64,000 nt of DNA, taken from the NCBI RefSeq assembly GCF_037975245.1, contig NC_092576.1, forward strand, positions 34,140,611 through 34,204,610, given 5' to 3'. The stretch is from Apostichopus japonicus (Eukaryota; Echinodermata; Holothuroidea; Aspidochirotida; Stichopodidae). A program made the position numbers and the translations under genes. Below are positions 32,501 through 43,820 of the stretch, piece by piece (position 1 is the first letter of the stretch; each line of letters starts with the position of its first letter). The notes below the pieces were generated by a model. That model saw nothing but the letters and a program-made list of their open reading frames with translations. It had not been told where the DNA came from and made no database searches.

Positions 32501-33014
32501 GCTGTAATTTTGTAATCTTTGATGTATAAATGTATATATGTATACTGTGTAAGAAAGTGTGCATTCATTCCATGTATATTTTTTTGTACTGGACAAAGAT
32601 CCGATTCTGTGTCTCCTTTGAAATAAAATCATTCTGTTTTATCATTTTTATTGTGTCTGCTTCTCATACGGATATTCTGATTGTTGTTCCAGCCAATATT
32701 TCCCAACTGTAAGAATGAAAGGGTGACCTTATGCAGGGGAAAATGTGAGCTCCATATGTAATAGTCCAAGGAATATCAAAAAAACTATTCATATGCAACT
32801 CATTTTTATTACATATGCAAACATATACAAAACATATGCAAACATATGCAAAAGATTTTGCATACAAGATTTTGTATCATTTTGCATACAAACATATGCA
32901 AAAGATTTCTATAATATTCAAAATGTTAACATATTTCTGAATTCTTGGAGGTTAAATAAATTGATGATGATGATGTTTGCATCCCAGTACAGTTCTAAAT
33001 GTTAATCCAATGCT

Positions 33015-33760
33015 TAGAGGATGTGAAGACTCGCGCAAAATGAAACGTCTAATGCCGGTAATCTGACCTAGTTTCGAATGAAGTGTAACGGAAGTGGTAG
33101 ACACCACCATCGATCCCAGAAATACACACACAGCTTGCTACCGTCGGTAATGAGACACTAGTGTACAGTCAATACATACAGCCAAGGGCGTAGGAACCTG
33201 GGGGGCGCCAGCCCCCCCCCAGTGAAAAATGTGGAGGGGCGGAAGTATCATTCCGCCCCCCCCCCCCGGTTCGCAAGTCAGAAAACCCCTTTTTCATTTC
33301 TAAATGAGAAAAAAAATCTCATTTGGATCACCAAATTGCATCTAAGGCCAGGAAAAAAAAAATTAAGTTTACAAAATGGAGTGGATGTTGAAGTGTGCTA
33401 TATTGCACCAAATTGCATCTGAGGCCATCTGGAAATGCAAAAAAATCCACAGGGGAGGGGGACACCCCCTCCCCTTAAACCCCTCCCCCAGGCCGGCCAT
33501 CAGTCTTCAGCCCCCCCCCCCACTCAAAAGTACCTTCCTACGCCACTGCATACAGCTGCGGTCAATACCAACAGCACAGTATACAAACGATACAGCGATG
33601 GACATCTCAGGGCCAGCTAAAGATAACAAGGTATCACGTTTCATTGCTGTCTGCATTTTGTAGCGAAAAGAACAAAACGTCACTTGCAAGCAACAAAAAG
33701 TTAACTTTTTCAGATGGCGGCACGCAGTTTCGGGCGAGTCTTCAATGCCTTTAAGGTTAT
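33015..33760 (+). repeat. Interspersed repeat family R1, copy interrupted by a MITE
   Basis: 33015-33182 and 33549-33760 together align with 32110-32500. The break is occupied by the hAT MITE 33183-33548. Confidence 0.88.
33183..33548. mobile_element. hAT-type MITE, copy 2 of GCGTAGGAA family, nested in R1
   Basis: A 366-bp element with ends CAAGGGCGTAGGAACC and, complemented, CAGTGGCGTAGGAAGG. It has an exact 8-bp duplication CATACAGC at 33175-33182 and 33549-33556. Inner sequence matches 337-658 reversed. The uninterrupted R1 copy at 32110-32500 has a single ACATACAGCTGCGGTC at the corresponding place. Confidence 0.93.
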
Positions 33761-33935
33761 ATAAATTGATGTTTGCATCCCAGTACAGTTCTTAATATTA
33801 ATCCAATGCTTAAGAAATTGTAATCACTCAACCAAAACATGTTCAGGGCTCCCTTCCATGACAAAATGCATACCAAAGACATCATTTTAGACCCCCCCCC
33901 CTACAAAAAAAAGGGAAAGAAAATTATAATGCGCC

Positions 33936-34083
33936 CGATACTCATAGCTAGTACAGTAACTAGTACTCTTCATGTTCCACAACCGTGCATTAGTAACTAC
34001 TGCGCTGTGTTGGTAACACGGTAACGTGTTACAGGTGGCACAGTAATTACTAGAGCTGTTACACGTTGAACTACGAGTCCGAT
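33936..34083. mobile_element. Palindromic MITE family B (CGATACTCATAGC ends), copy 1
   Basis: It begins CGATACTCATAGCTAGTACAG and ends with the diverged complement near CTACGAGTCCG. Shared internal words are CCGTGCAT.AGTAA, GTAACACGGTAAC and GGTGGCA. Related copies lie at 39144-39300 and within 47786-48280. No coding capacity. Confidence 0.8.
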
Positions 34084-34439
34084 AGGTGAGAATTTGCAGA
34101 AATTAAAAAATATATATATACATATATATATTTTTTTATATTTGCAATAAGTAAAAAATTTGCATAAGTTGTATAATGATAGTTTGATTCCATGGGAAGT
34201 TCTTAGTTTTGTGTTGCATCTGTTGAACCGACATTATCGTGTGTTTACTAAACTGAATAGTCAACATTAATTAATGCATGACAGTTATTTGCGAGTCATT
34301 TCTCAAAAATGAAGAGCGTTATAGCAATATAGCCTGGACTAGTGCAGGTTTTATTCAACCGTCTACAACGTGGGCGGGTGGGCAACCTTTTCTACCTGTG
34401 GGGAGGGGGGGGGGTCAACATCTGGTATCATGTCGGGCC

Positions 34440-34985
34440 AGACCAATATTAAAGCATGTTTTTCTACTAACCGCTGCGCCACTGTATCTGTTGAGACATA
34501 ATTCTCATTTCTAATATTTAAGGTTCATAATGGAAGCAAGAGCTATAAGAACAGCAAAAGCAAACTGCCTTCACTTGGATTTGAACCCTAGAGAAAAAGT
34601 TTGTCTTGCTCTTCAGGTACAGAACTCTAACCGTTGCTCCACTGTATCTGTCGAGAAATAATGCTCGTTTCTAATATTTAAGGTTCATAATGGAAGCAAG
34701 AGACCGTATGAGAGAGCGGCAAAAGCGAACTGCCGTATTAGAAACGAGCATTATATATCAACGGCCGCCATGCGCATCAGTTGTGTGCTTTACCAGAAGA
34801 GCGAGAGGTATTTTGGCTCCTGGGTTCGATCCCCAGTGCAGGCAGTTTGCTTTTGCCGCTCTCTGATACGGTTGCTTGCTTCCATTAGGAACGTTAAATA
34901 TTACAAACGAGCATGATATATCAACAACTGATGTGTGGCGCAGCGGTTAGTGCTCTGTGCCTGAAGAGCGAGACGTATTTTGGAA
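34440..34985. mobile_element. Cluster of tRNA-headed SINEs, family C (both orientations)
   Basis: Three or four partial copies share TTCTAATATTTAAGGTTCATAATGG-type 3' parts and tRNA-like heads. On the minus strand, box B and A analogues lie near 34577 and 34635. On the plus strand, GTTCGATCCCCAGTGCAGGC is at 34824 and TGTGGCGCAGCGGTTAGTGC at 34932. The body GCAGTTTGCTTTTGCCGC also occurs, reversed, at 52610-52950. The last copy is cut off by the LINE fragment starting near 34986. Confidence 0.75.
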
Positions 34986-35825
34986 CAAGCTCAAAGGAAC
35001 AAGCTGATCTTATTTTGGACTTTACTCCTCACCTAATCCATATCAATAACTATACGCTTGTTGAAAGGCATCGTCCCGAAAGGAGAGGTGGCGGTGTTTG
35101 TTTATTTGTTAACAACGATTTAAATTTCAAACTCAGAAAAGATATGTGCATTTTCAATGATTCTATTGAGGCATTGTTCATAGAGGTTGACATAACATCA
35201 GCAAAGAAAAATTATACCATAATTGTAATTTACAGCCCTCCAAGTAGTTCACTGCATACTCTTTTGACACACGTAAACGAAATTTTAACCCAACCCTCGA
35301 ATGAACGCCATAGTGCGTACATTATGGGTGATTATAATATTGATCTTGCTGATAATATTAAATCTGCTGACTTTTTAAACTTACTATTTGCCAGTGGATT
35401 TTTCCTACTATTACAAAACCTACACGTGTGAGTTGCACTTCTGCAACTCTTTTAGATAATGTTATAACCAATGATGACTACAAGCTAATAACTGGTATCT
35501 TTGTAACCGATCTCAGTGACCATTATCCAATATTTCTCCAAACTGCCATACACAAAAGTAGGCAAAGGGGCCCTATGTATGTACGAAACTACTGCAAAAC
35601 AAATGTATATAATTTTTTTCGACAATCCGAAATGCTCCTTGGGAAAAGTGTTTCATCCCAAACTGATGCAAACATTGCCTTTTCTATTTTTTTTATAACA
35701 ATTGCAATGCCATATATATATAATCAATGCTTTCCTAAGCAATGCATCACCAAGTCTAAGAGACGTCGAAAGAGGCACCCGTGGATTATTGCGGGTAGAG
35801 CTAGAGCACACCGCTGGGCCACGGC
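34986..35825 (+). mobile_element. LINE endonuclease-domain fragment (CR1/jockey-like)
   Basis: The frame from about 35000 encodes an AP-endonuclease-like domain: RRGGGVCLFVNNDL, IIVIYSPPSSS, MGDYNIDL (catalytic Asp/Asn region), then after a one-base frame change near 35400, PTITKPTRVSCTSATLLDNV and DLSDHYPIF (the SDH motif). It ends at PWIIAGRAR, just before where reverse transcriptase should begin. A tRNA-like SINE start in reverse (around 35795-35835) may mark the break. Dead 5'-part of ORF2. Confidence 0.85.
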
Positions 35826-35954
35826 AGTTTTATCGACAACATGCATGTGATATAACATACGGAGTTTTTCTTTGATTTTTTTTTGTTATGAAAATACATA
35901 CGGGGGTTAATAATATAATCATTTTGTAGGTTGGTACGACGGTAGTTCCAAATA

Positions 35955-36678
35955 ACGCATTTATAGATGTTGAAAATAAAGTCGGCTAAGGCATCGTTTT
36001 TTTCCATTATGGTCGGTACCGAACAGTGTAATAATTTTCCACTGTTCTTCATCCCCTGCATGCTATATAAATTATTAAGTTTGCTATATAATTGCTTCCA
36101 AAAGTCGTTAATATGTTGTGGAGTATTGTAAAGTCAATGTCAGCATCATATGGAGGTTTTGGATTCTTATAAATGTTTTTCCAGCTGTGTTTAACCGTCA
36201 GATTGGGGTATTCTTTAATCCAGTGGAATTAGTCGGTTGGAGTACAATTTAGATTCAGACGGAAGAGGTGACTAGCCCGTTTGTAAGAAATGTTCGAGGC
36301 AAGAATGCACTCGAAGCCACTGGTAAAGCTGAAAATAGCATCAGGGTAACGTTGTGAGGGGACAATTTTGTCGGCTGAATAGATAGTGTTAACCAATTCA
36401 ACGGGTAGTGCACCCAAGATTACGTGAAAGAAATCGTCAACATCATCGATTGAAATCGGATTATCAGTATTATAAATAATTATGGACGCATGGACTACCT
36501 GAGCAGGTATAGAAGCTGGAATTACTTCGTACATAAGGTCACTAACCCTTACAAAGCCACCGTGGATATAATCATGGTTCAAAAGTGGCGAGCCATTATT
36601 GTCACAGATATGAGGATTGTGGAATAACGGCTGCAATAGCATATCCTCTCTAGTGACAAAAAAAAAAAAAAAAATCAT
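35955..36678 (-). mobile_element. LINE ORF2 C-terminal fragment (L1/Tx1-like)
   Basis: The minus-strand frame 36678-36229 (PLFHNPHICDNNGS, HGGFVRVSDLMYEV) continues past an internal stop as HSWKNIYKNPKPPY, DIDFTILHNILTT and MKNSGKLLHCSVPT, then KCVIWNY. This is the region after reverse transcriptase in L1/Tx1 elements, which usually ends in a C..C, H, C knuckle; here some Cys are replaced. Its opposite strand and clade show it is unrelated to the LINE piece at 34986-35825. Confidence 0.7.
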
Positions 36679-37174
36679 CTCGTCAACTCATATAATTGTC
36701 GTTTTGTCAAGTCGGTAACTTGTCAATGCAAGGTCCCTTCTACGCTTCCGTACATATATACCGTTTTTGGTAATGTAATATATTTTTAATTTAAAAGTAA
36801 ATGAAGTTATTATTAAGCTGTGAATAATAGCTAATACATAAAGCTATATCACTTTGTTCAAGAGGCGTGACGATATTAAATCCTGCGCAGCATAAAAGTA
36901 GGCGTGATGTGTTTTACCGAAGCTACTAACTTAATGCAATTCAGAAGGTATCTTCATTTGGTCTGATCAGAAGGTTATCCGACTTGAAAGAATCGGTTTT
37001 ACAACTCGAAATACGGTTAGTTTATGCTTAGATTTATACCGAATTATTTTTAATAGGCATTAGAAGGGCCCTTTATATCTCATATATTTCTTCGCGGTAA
37101 CCTAACAATTTAATATAAAGAAATCGTCTCTTACGTCAGTTTTCAGGAACACATAGTCGTTATATAGTCATTAT

Positions 37175-37177
37175 AAT

Positions 37178-37267
<90 letters not shown>
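37175..37267. repeat. Pure AT dinucleotide microsatellite
   Basis: About 90 bp of uninterrupted (AT)n. Confidence 0.97.
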
Positions 37268-37269
<2 letters not shown>

Positions 37270-39015
37270 GAGGTCGATAAGGGGTGCTTTTAAGATAATT
37301 GTGGTTTAAGCAATTAATTGATCATATAGAGGGATTGTGTTTTTAGCTTCGTGGAATTTTAAATGGGTGGCTAGAACAGCAACCAAAAGTTCATTGTTGT
37401 TTATACTCATATCTTCAGGATCTGAAGTGTAGGACATGTGTTATACATTCCAATGAGGATTGAAATACTGCTCAAAGCTTCTCAGAGGGTATTAATATTT
37501 ATAAATCGGTTGTTTAAAGAGGATATTGCTGTTGTATTTTATGAACATAAAAACAAGAACGTTGATTATGTCATTAAAGGGATTGGCCACAGCCACCTCA
37601 CTGTAGCAACATATTAAGATACCTATAAAATATCACACATTATGAATGTTGCATCATTTGAAGTTTTATGATGAGGCACAAAAAAGTATTTGTTCTTTTC
37701 TGCAATGTACTCATTTCAGGAAAGTAAAGCTATCTAGGTTCATAATGTTGAAATGAAATATGAATATATACATATACAAGTTGTGAATATTTTCTGCATT
37801 ACAAAGCCATTATCGTCCTTCAATAAGGTGAACTAGCAAAAACACTTCTCTGCACATGACTCAACTTCCCAATGGCAAGAATGTATGGCAACTAAATATA
37901 CCATCCATCTTGATGTCACAGAACAATTGGGTACGGGAAACATAATTCGATCTTGTTGAAACTACAAACCCATCTTAATTATCTCCATGCTCTGTTGTTT
38001 TTAATCGTTTGTATCACTAATTTACCACTTCACCAAATGTTATGTTTCCATAATCAAACATTGATGTCTCCCATGAACCGTGATAGTTACAGACTTGCAG
38101 GTATTATTCTTAGTTCACATACGGTAATGGAGTGAACACGAGTAATTTTAAAAGAAAAACATGGTAATGCATTTAATTACATGACAGCACGCAGAAAAGG
38201 GTACATCTAATTGTATGATATTGCAGGACTAATTCTGAAAAACAAACATCAAGCTAAGCGAAACAGTTATGAATATGAAGTGACATTATTAAACTGCTGA
38301 CAGTGGTTACTGCTTATATTATTTCAATCATTACGGGACCCACTATACACAAATCAGTACAATTAGCTTCTTGCAATTTATACGTAACAAACTGCAGCAA
38401 CTTAGAAAAGAATCCCGGGCAGTAGTTCTGAACAGTTTGTTAATGTTTCAAAACACATATATGCATGTTTATCTAAAAATCATTACTTTAAACTGTTTTT
38501 TTTTCAGGTAGGACTTGCTAATGGCAGCCAACAAATTGTTTTCATGAAAGTAATATTAATCATATGCTCTGTAATATTATCAAATGTGTTAGGGAAAAGT
38601 AACTATTAAAGTGGCAAAAAATGATAAAGAAACAGGAAGATGGCTAATTGCAAAGAACTAGAGAAAGGTTAGTATATTTTTTAATGTGCACACGTATTCT
38701 CTACATGTACCAGTGCCAAAGGTGGATCGGTGAATACCCACGTCACTAGCGTGGTCATTAATGGGGCCCCAACTACAAATCTGACCGCATAGGTACACAG
38801 TGGCATTCCTCCACAGCGTGGCCGAATTGTCGCAGTTTCGCAGTAATTACCGGGTGGCTTTTATCGCAGTTTTGTGCAGTCATATGTTACCATACAGATT
38901 CGTCAAAACTGGAAAATGGTACACGAATGTTCAATTAAGCAACTAACCTCGAGCCATGAGTTATTCGCTGATAATGGTTTACGTCACGGTACAAGAGTCC
39001 AGCTTTATATGTTCA
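37268..39015. other. Intergenic DNA, nothing recognised
   Basis: AT-rich sequence with no coding signal, tandem array or defined mobile-element end that I can support. 38700-38860 is locally more GC-rich (CACGTCACTAGCGTGG) and may be an old repeat. Confidence 0.4.
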
Positions 39016-39019
39016 TCTT

Positions 39020-39300
39020 ATGTTATAGGCCTATGGATGAAACCCAAACATGGCTTTTCTTCGTTCTCGGCATGACGAATTGGCGTACTTTAAAGAGAGG
39101 TTTTAACTGGAATCAAGCGGTATCGTACCTCCTTTACTTCAAACACATAGCTAGTACAGTAACTACTGGTGCCACCTGCAACACATATTTCTACTGTTCC
39201 TGTCCCACAACCGTGCATCAATTACTGATTTTTGTTCGTAACACGGTATAACATGTATTAAAGGTGGCACTATTAGTTACTGTACCAGCTATGAGTATCG
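39020..39300. mobile_element. Family B MITE copy 2 with flanking repeat
   Basis: 39144-39300 carries CATAGCTAGTACAGTAACTACTG and ends TGTACCAGCTATGAGTATCG, matching family B. The preceding 39020-39143 (ATAGGCCTATGGA, AATTGGCGTA.TTTAAAGAGAGG, AATCAAGCGGTA) is the reverse complement of 47995-48110, which also lies beside family B ends, so both are probably part of one larger element. Confidence 0.7.
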
Positions 39301-39834
39301 GCTTCGTGATGTTGTTTAGGTGCCTACGTTTGCACATAATGTGTCTAATTAATCGTGTAGGTTGTTAGAAATATTTTATTTGATATCAATGCGTATATTG
39401 ATTGTGCTACAATTAAAATGGCAGTTTCCACATTGTCGCAAATACACAAAGTTGGTAGGTATATGCTTAACTTACCGTATCGGTAATTAAATGTCCTTCA
39501 CAAATTTGATCAACATGTTCCCCTTGTAGGGAAACCGTGATACACACCTGGTGGTGATCACAAAGTCACAGTATTCATGCAAGGGCACCAGGATTGAATG
39601 CGGATCAATCATTTGTTCTTTCATTTGTGACTTTTCTTAAAATCGACCACTTGCGGTATCCATAACCCTGTTGAGGCTAGTGTGGAAGTACCGATAAACG
39701 AAGAATAAGCTATAAAAGTAGGAAAATACATCCCGATAAAAGAAAGAAAAATTTCATTAGAGGATATTCATAGAACCTGCTACAATGACGTGCATTCACA
39801 ACTTCAATGTACCCGTTAAGATAACGTCCAGCCA

Positions 39835-40130
39835 ATTCACTCAGAGATTACAGTAACTACTGGAAATCTTAAACATTTGTATCACAGTAAAAAAACTGTA
39901 TTATGCTGACAAATATGATCATTCTTTAGCATGTGCTATTAGGTTTAGAGTGAGAACTGAGGATATGTGTAATCCCAACAAATATATCAAACTGAATTTG
40001 TTTGGATTACACATATCCCAAGTTCTTACTGTAGTCCTAATAGCACACGATACTGAATGATAGCACGATCCAGATTTTACTTTGGTACACAACTTAAAGA
40101 TGTATAGTAGTTACTGTGTTCTCTGTGTGT
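39835..40130. mobile_element. Hairpin MITE family D, copy 1
   Basis: The two halves are near-complementary: CACTCAGAGATTACAGTAACT and TAGCATGTGCTATTAGG on the left, and AGTTACTGTGTTCTCTGTGTG and CCTAATAGCACACGATA on the right. The loop is around 39985. A second copy lies at 45122-45418. About 290 bp, no coding capacity. Confidence 0.82.
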
Positions 40131-41264
40131 ATCCGGTGAAACGTCGCACCGTTTTTCAAAAACCGCTGATATATGACGTCTTAGCACAGGCGTCCTGGCT
40201 GCCGGTATACTACGTTAAAAATACATTGCTTTAAACAGTGCATCGGTTTAACGTTACGAGAGCGTTAATATCGACCGTGGCGAATTCTGGCATTGGCGAG
40301 TCAACTTTGGTGTATCACTGTCTTTTTGGTGGTTCGTTTGCTTAGATTGCTACTCTCAGGAAAATTGAGCGTTGCCTTTTTTTTTTATTAATTCGAGGCC
40401 TCCAATAAATTGTGACACTCTTACTTACGTTAGCCTTTTTTTTGTTTGATTAGCCGCTTAACGGTACAATATTACGCTTAATAACAGTAATGCCAGTTTT
40501 GCTAACTGTAGTTATCGTTGTTGCTCACACAATATGGTAAGTATAATTCAAGCTGAAAGGTAATTTCCTCGGAAATTTTAGGGGGCTTTTCTCAAAAGGC
40601 CTGTTGCCATAACATATTTAATCTCATTCGTTTGCTTTGAATAAACTTACGCAGCCATAGCTGGGATTGGGATACTCTTTGTTTGTAAGTTATTGTAATC
40701 AGTCGGTGAGTTTACCGTGCATTATCCATATCGGGCCAATCAGATTCTAGAACTTGATAGACGTACGATGTTTGGTTCAATGTCAGAAACTACTCGTCAG
40801 CATTCAATTGATAAACCAACTTCATCAAAACGAACGTCAACAAAATAATGAATGTATATTGGCTCCGGTATGTAGCAGGCATGGGCATATGAATAACTTG
40901 AGAATGAACTTTACAGATTAATAAGAATTGACATCACACATCATCCATCCAAAATACAGTGAAAAATTTAGTGCAAAGGTCGATTTAGTTCTTACCATTT
41001 CAAAGTCGGTAGATTGCATTGTTAGAAAAACACGGGAACTAATTAACTTGCGACTGGCGGGGAGTCGATTGATCTTACATATTGAAGCTCTAGCCAGTAC
41101 TCTAAGTCAAAACTGAGTTTTAGTTATTGAACTTGGCAGTTCAATATATATGGGGGGTTGGGGTGGGGATGGTGTGCTGAAAAGGGTATATTGTAACGGA
41201 CAGTTGTAATTGCAAAGCGATCGTATACAGTTGATAAATGTATCGCAATTTGGGATCAACTGTG

Positions 41265-41650
41265 ACTACAAGTTGTGGTCAAGTGGTTAAGGCAGTGGAC
41301 TTGTGATCTAAGGATTACAGGTTCGAGCCCTGGCCAGATCATTGCGTTGTGTCTTTGGGCAAGGCACTTTATCTCCATTGCCTCTCTTCACCTAGGTATA
41401 TAAATGGGGATTTGCGAGGTGACTTGTAAATATAGTTGCGTTCGCCGGTTTGTGGCTGCACCCTATGGGAAGTCCCCATGGGGATACGTGGCTGTGGTGC
41501 ACTGTGGTGCCCCAGGAGAGATTGTTTTAATTTTGCACACTTTGGTGTGTAGGTGTGACAAGTTACCAATGACCAGGGTTAAGTACAGCGCGGGGGGAAT
41601 TTATTGTAAGTTGCGCTATATAAGAACTGTTAATTATTAATTATTATTAC
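41265..41650 (+). mobile_element. tRNA-headed SINE, family E, with 5' flank of creatinase gene
   Basis: The head has box A (GTGGTCAAGTGGTTAAGGCAG) and box B (GGTTCGAGCCCTGG). The conserved body motif TTTGGGCAAGGCACTTTATC is seen in many marine-invertebrate SINEs. The 3' end GTTGCGCTATATAAGAACTG runs into a TTA/TTAT tail. It ends about 20 bp before the probable splice acceptor at 41669-41670 that precedes the creatinase start exon. Confidence 0.85.
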
Positions 41651-41874
41651 AAATTCTTTCAACATTACAGACTCTAACGGGGCAAACGATCATCACACAT
41701 TAGGTTGAAAAGAGAAGGCTTAAACATGATCTTCAAGGCTTTGAACAATTCTACCATCCGAGGACTGGGTGAGATGTTGCGTCATCGGTACGCGTCAAGA
41801 ACCTTCGCTTCCGCTACCGAAGACATGCAGAATCTCACTGTCATGGAAAATGGAGACAAGGTTAGTAACGGTAA

Positions 41875-42066
41875 ACATAACAGTCGGTTTCGAGTTAAGA
41901 TACATGGTGCGTATGTTTGTGAGGTAAGATACATGGTGCGTATGTTTGCGAGTTAAGATACACGGTGCGTATGTTTGCGAGTTAAGATACATGGTGCGTA
42001 TGATTGCGAGTTAAGATACATGGTGCGTATGTTGACGAGTTAAGATACACGGTGCGTATGTTTGCA
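41875..42066 (+). repeat. Minisatellite of about 29 bp in creatinase intron 1
   Basis: Six units of GAGTTAAGATACATGGTGCG then TATGTTTGC start about 15 bp after the donor at 41861. The frame running from the first exon into the repeat is read-through. Confidence 0.93.
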
Positions 42067-43581
42067 GTCCCCCGACGCTCTATTATCTGTTCAACTACAA
42101 AGATGCACACTGTCCATAAGAACTGCAAAGATGCACAATCTTCGTAAACAGTTTTCTACTCGAGAAGGATATAGCGACGAGGTCACACGAATGTCGCCGA
42201 TACCATTGCACATGTCATCTAACCATAATCATTCTTTGCATTGTAATTTGAGTATGATTCATAGAAAATTAGTGTTCCAGTTTGTTTTGATATGGATTCT
42301 AATCAACACATTAATGTTGGGGTAACTTTGTCAATACATCACGCTAATGTACACATTCTTACAGGAAGGTGTGTTTGTAATCAGTGGCCACATTGCAAAT
42401 CGTACAGGAAACAAAAACGTGTACGGTTAATTACACCGGGTTTATTGATGTCACGAAAGAACGTCTGAAAGCTGTAGCAGACTATATATTTCTACATTAA
42501 TCACAAAAAATAGACGAACAAGAATTATAATAATAATAATAATTATATTGATATTAGTCAAAAAGATAAACACCACATTGCCCTTACGATTATGTTTTTA
42601 CTTAATATTTCTGACGGAAAGTGATGATGAAGTCCATAACAGCGGTGACGTTTTAATCCTTTTTGACCTACTTAGTAATTTTTCTTTTCTTTTTCTTTAG
42701 ATAATTCTGTACTTAATTTTGTGTCATATCTCTTCTTACATCAAACACTCCCTCATTCTGTACCACAGGCAAAATTTATTTTCTCAAAGAAAGAAATGGA
42801 CAGAAGAATATTCAACCTTCGAAAGCACATGGCAGAGAATTCAATAGAGGGCGTTCTGTTTACATCGATGCACAATATTAATTACTTCTCTGACTTTCTT
42901 TATTGCTAATTCGGCCGTCCATTTGGTTTGGCCGTTACCATGGATAAAGTGACGTCATTATCACCATTTGTAGATGGTGGTAGAGCCTGGCGTCGTACAG
43001 CGAATGGTGGGAACTTAATTTTCACAGACTGGAAAAAGGACAACTTTATCGAGCTGTGCGATATGAATTTGCTGGCATAAATGGAAAATTAGGTCTGGAA
43101 TTTGATCATATTCCTGTGGGAAGTTCACAAAAGCTCCAATTGTTTAACCCTGACGTAGAGTTAATCGACATAGCATCGCCCTGTATGCAAATGAGGATGG
43201 TAAAATCAAAGGAAGAGATCGACATCATCAAAGAGGGCGCCAAGATTTGTGAAGTTGGAGGCGCTGCTGTCTTAGAGGCATGTGAAGAGGGCGTGAGAGA
43301 ATACGAAGTTGCTCAGCACGCAACCAACGTGCTTGTACGAGAGGTGGCCAAGAGGTTCCCTAACATCGAACTGCAAGATAGTAAGCTACATTTTGTTTGA
43401 GTTAATAGACACCAAGTAAAAGTTACAAACAGTTATTTCAGTCTGAATTTGTTAGTTTCTTTTGATACTTAGTAGGCAATCATACACTGGATTTTACCAA
43501 ATAATAGTCGTTATTTCAGAGTACTGTAGACCCGGCGTAACATAGATAATGGAGCTCAAATCTGTAAACTTACTTTATTTT

Positions 43582-43820
43582 GGAGTGTTAGCTCAGTGGT
43601 TAACACCGATGCCTTTCAATCATAAGGTCCCGGTTCGAGTCACTCCCAGATTAATGTATGTCGTCCAGTTACAGAGTTGTTGACAATTAACAATTCATAA
43701 TCATGGACGTTAAATATGAATGTAAGAGACTGACTTCGGTCAGCTTGCGGCTTTGATAAGTCAATGATGCTTCTTCTCGACTTCCTGCTTGCAGGAGGAT
43801 CTAAGATACATACATACATA
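43582..43820 (+). mobile_element. tRNA-headed SINE, family A, copy 3
   Basis: The head GGAGTGTTAGCTCAGTGGTTAAC then GGTTCGAGTCACTCCC and body match the minus-strand copies at 22975-23210 and 24352-24446. It sits in creatinase intron 2. Confidence 0.87.

Noticed and set aside
38874-39251. 125-codon plus-strand frame
   Set aside because: It spans a repeat that recurs inverted at 47995-48110 and a family B MITE, so it is repeat sequence.
40490-40536. Possible signal-peptide exon (MPVLLTVVIVVAHTI) with donor GTAAGT
   Set aside because: Joined to the creatinase acceptor at 41670 it gives an immediate stop, and no other compatible acceptor was found; too short to stand alone.
43582-43650. tRNA gene candidate with A and B boxes (also 23140-23208, 24378-24446, 41277-41345)
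   Set aside because: Shared bodies downstream, several near-identical copies and no complete acceptor stem show they are SINE heads.
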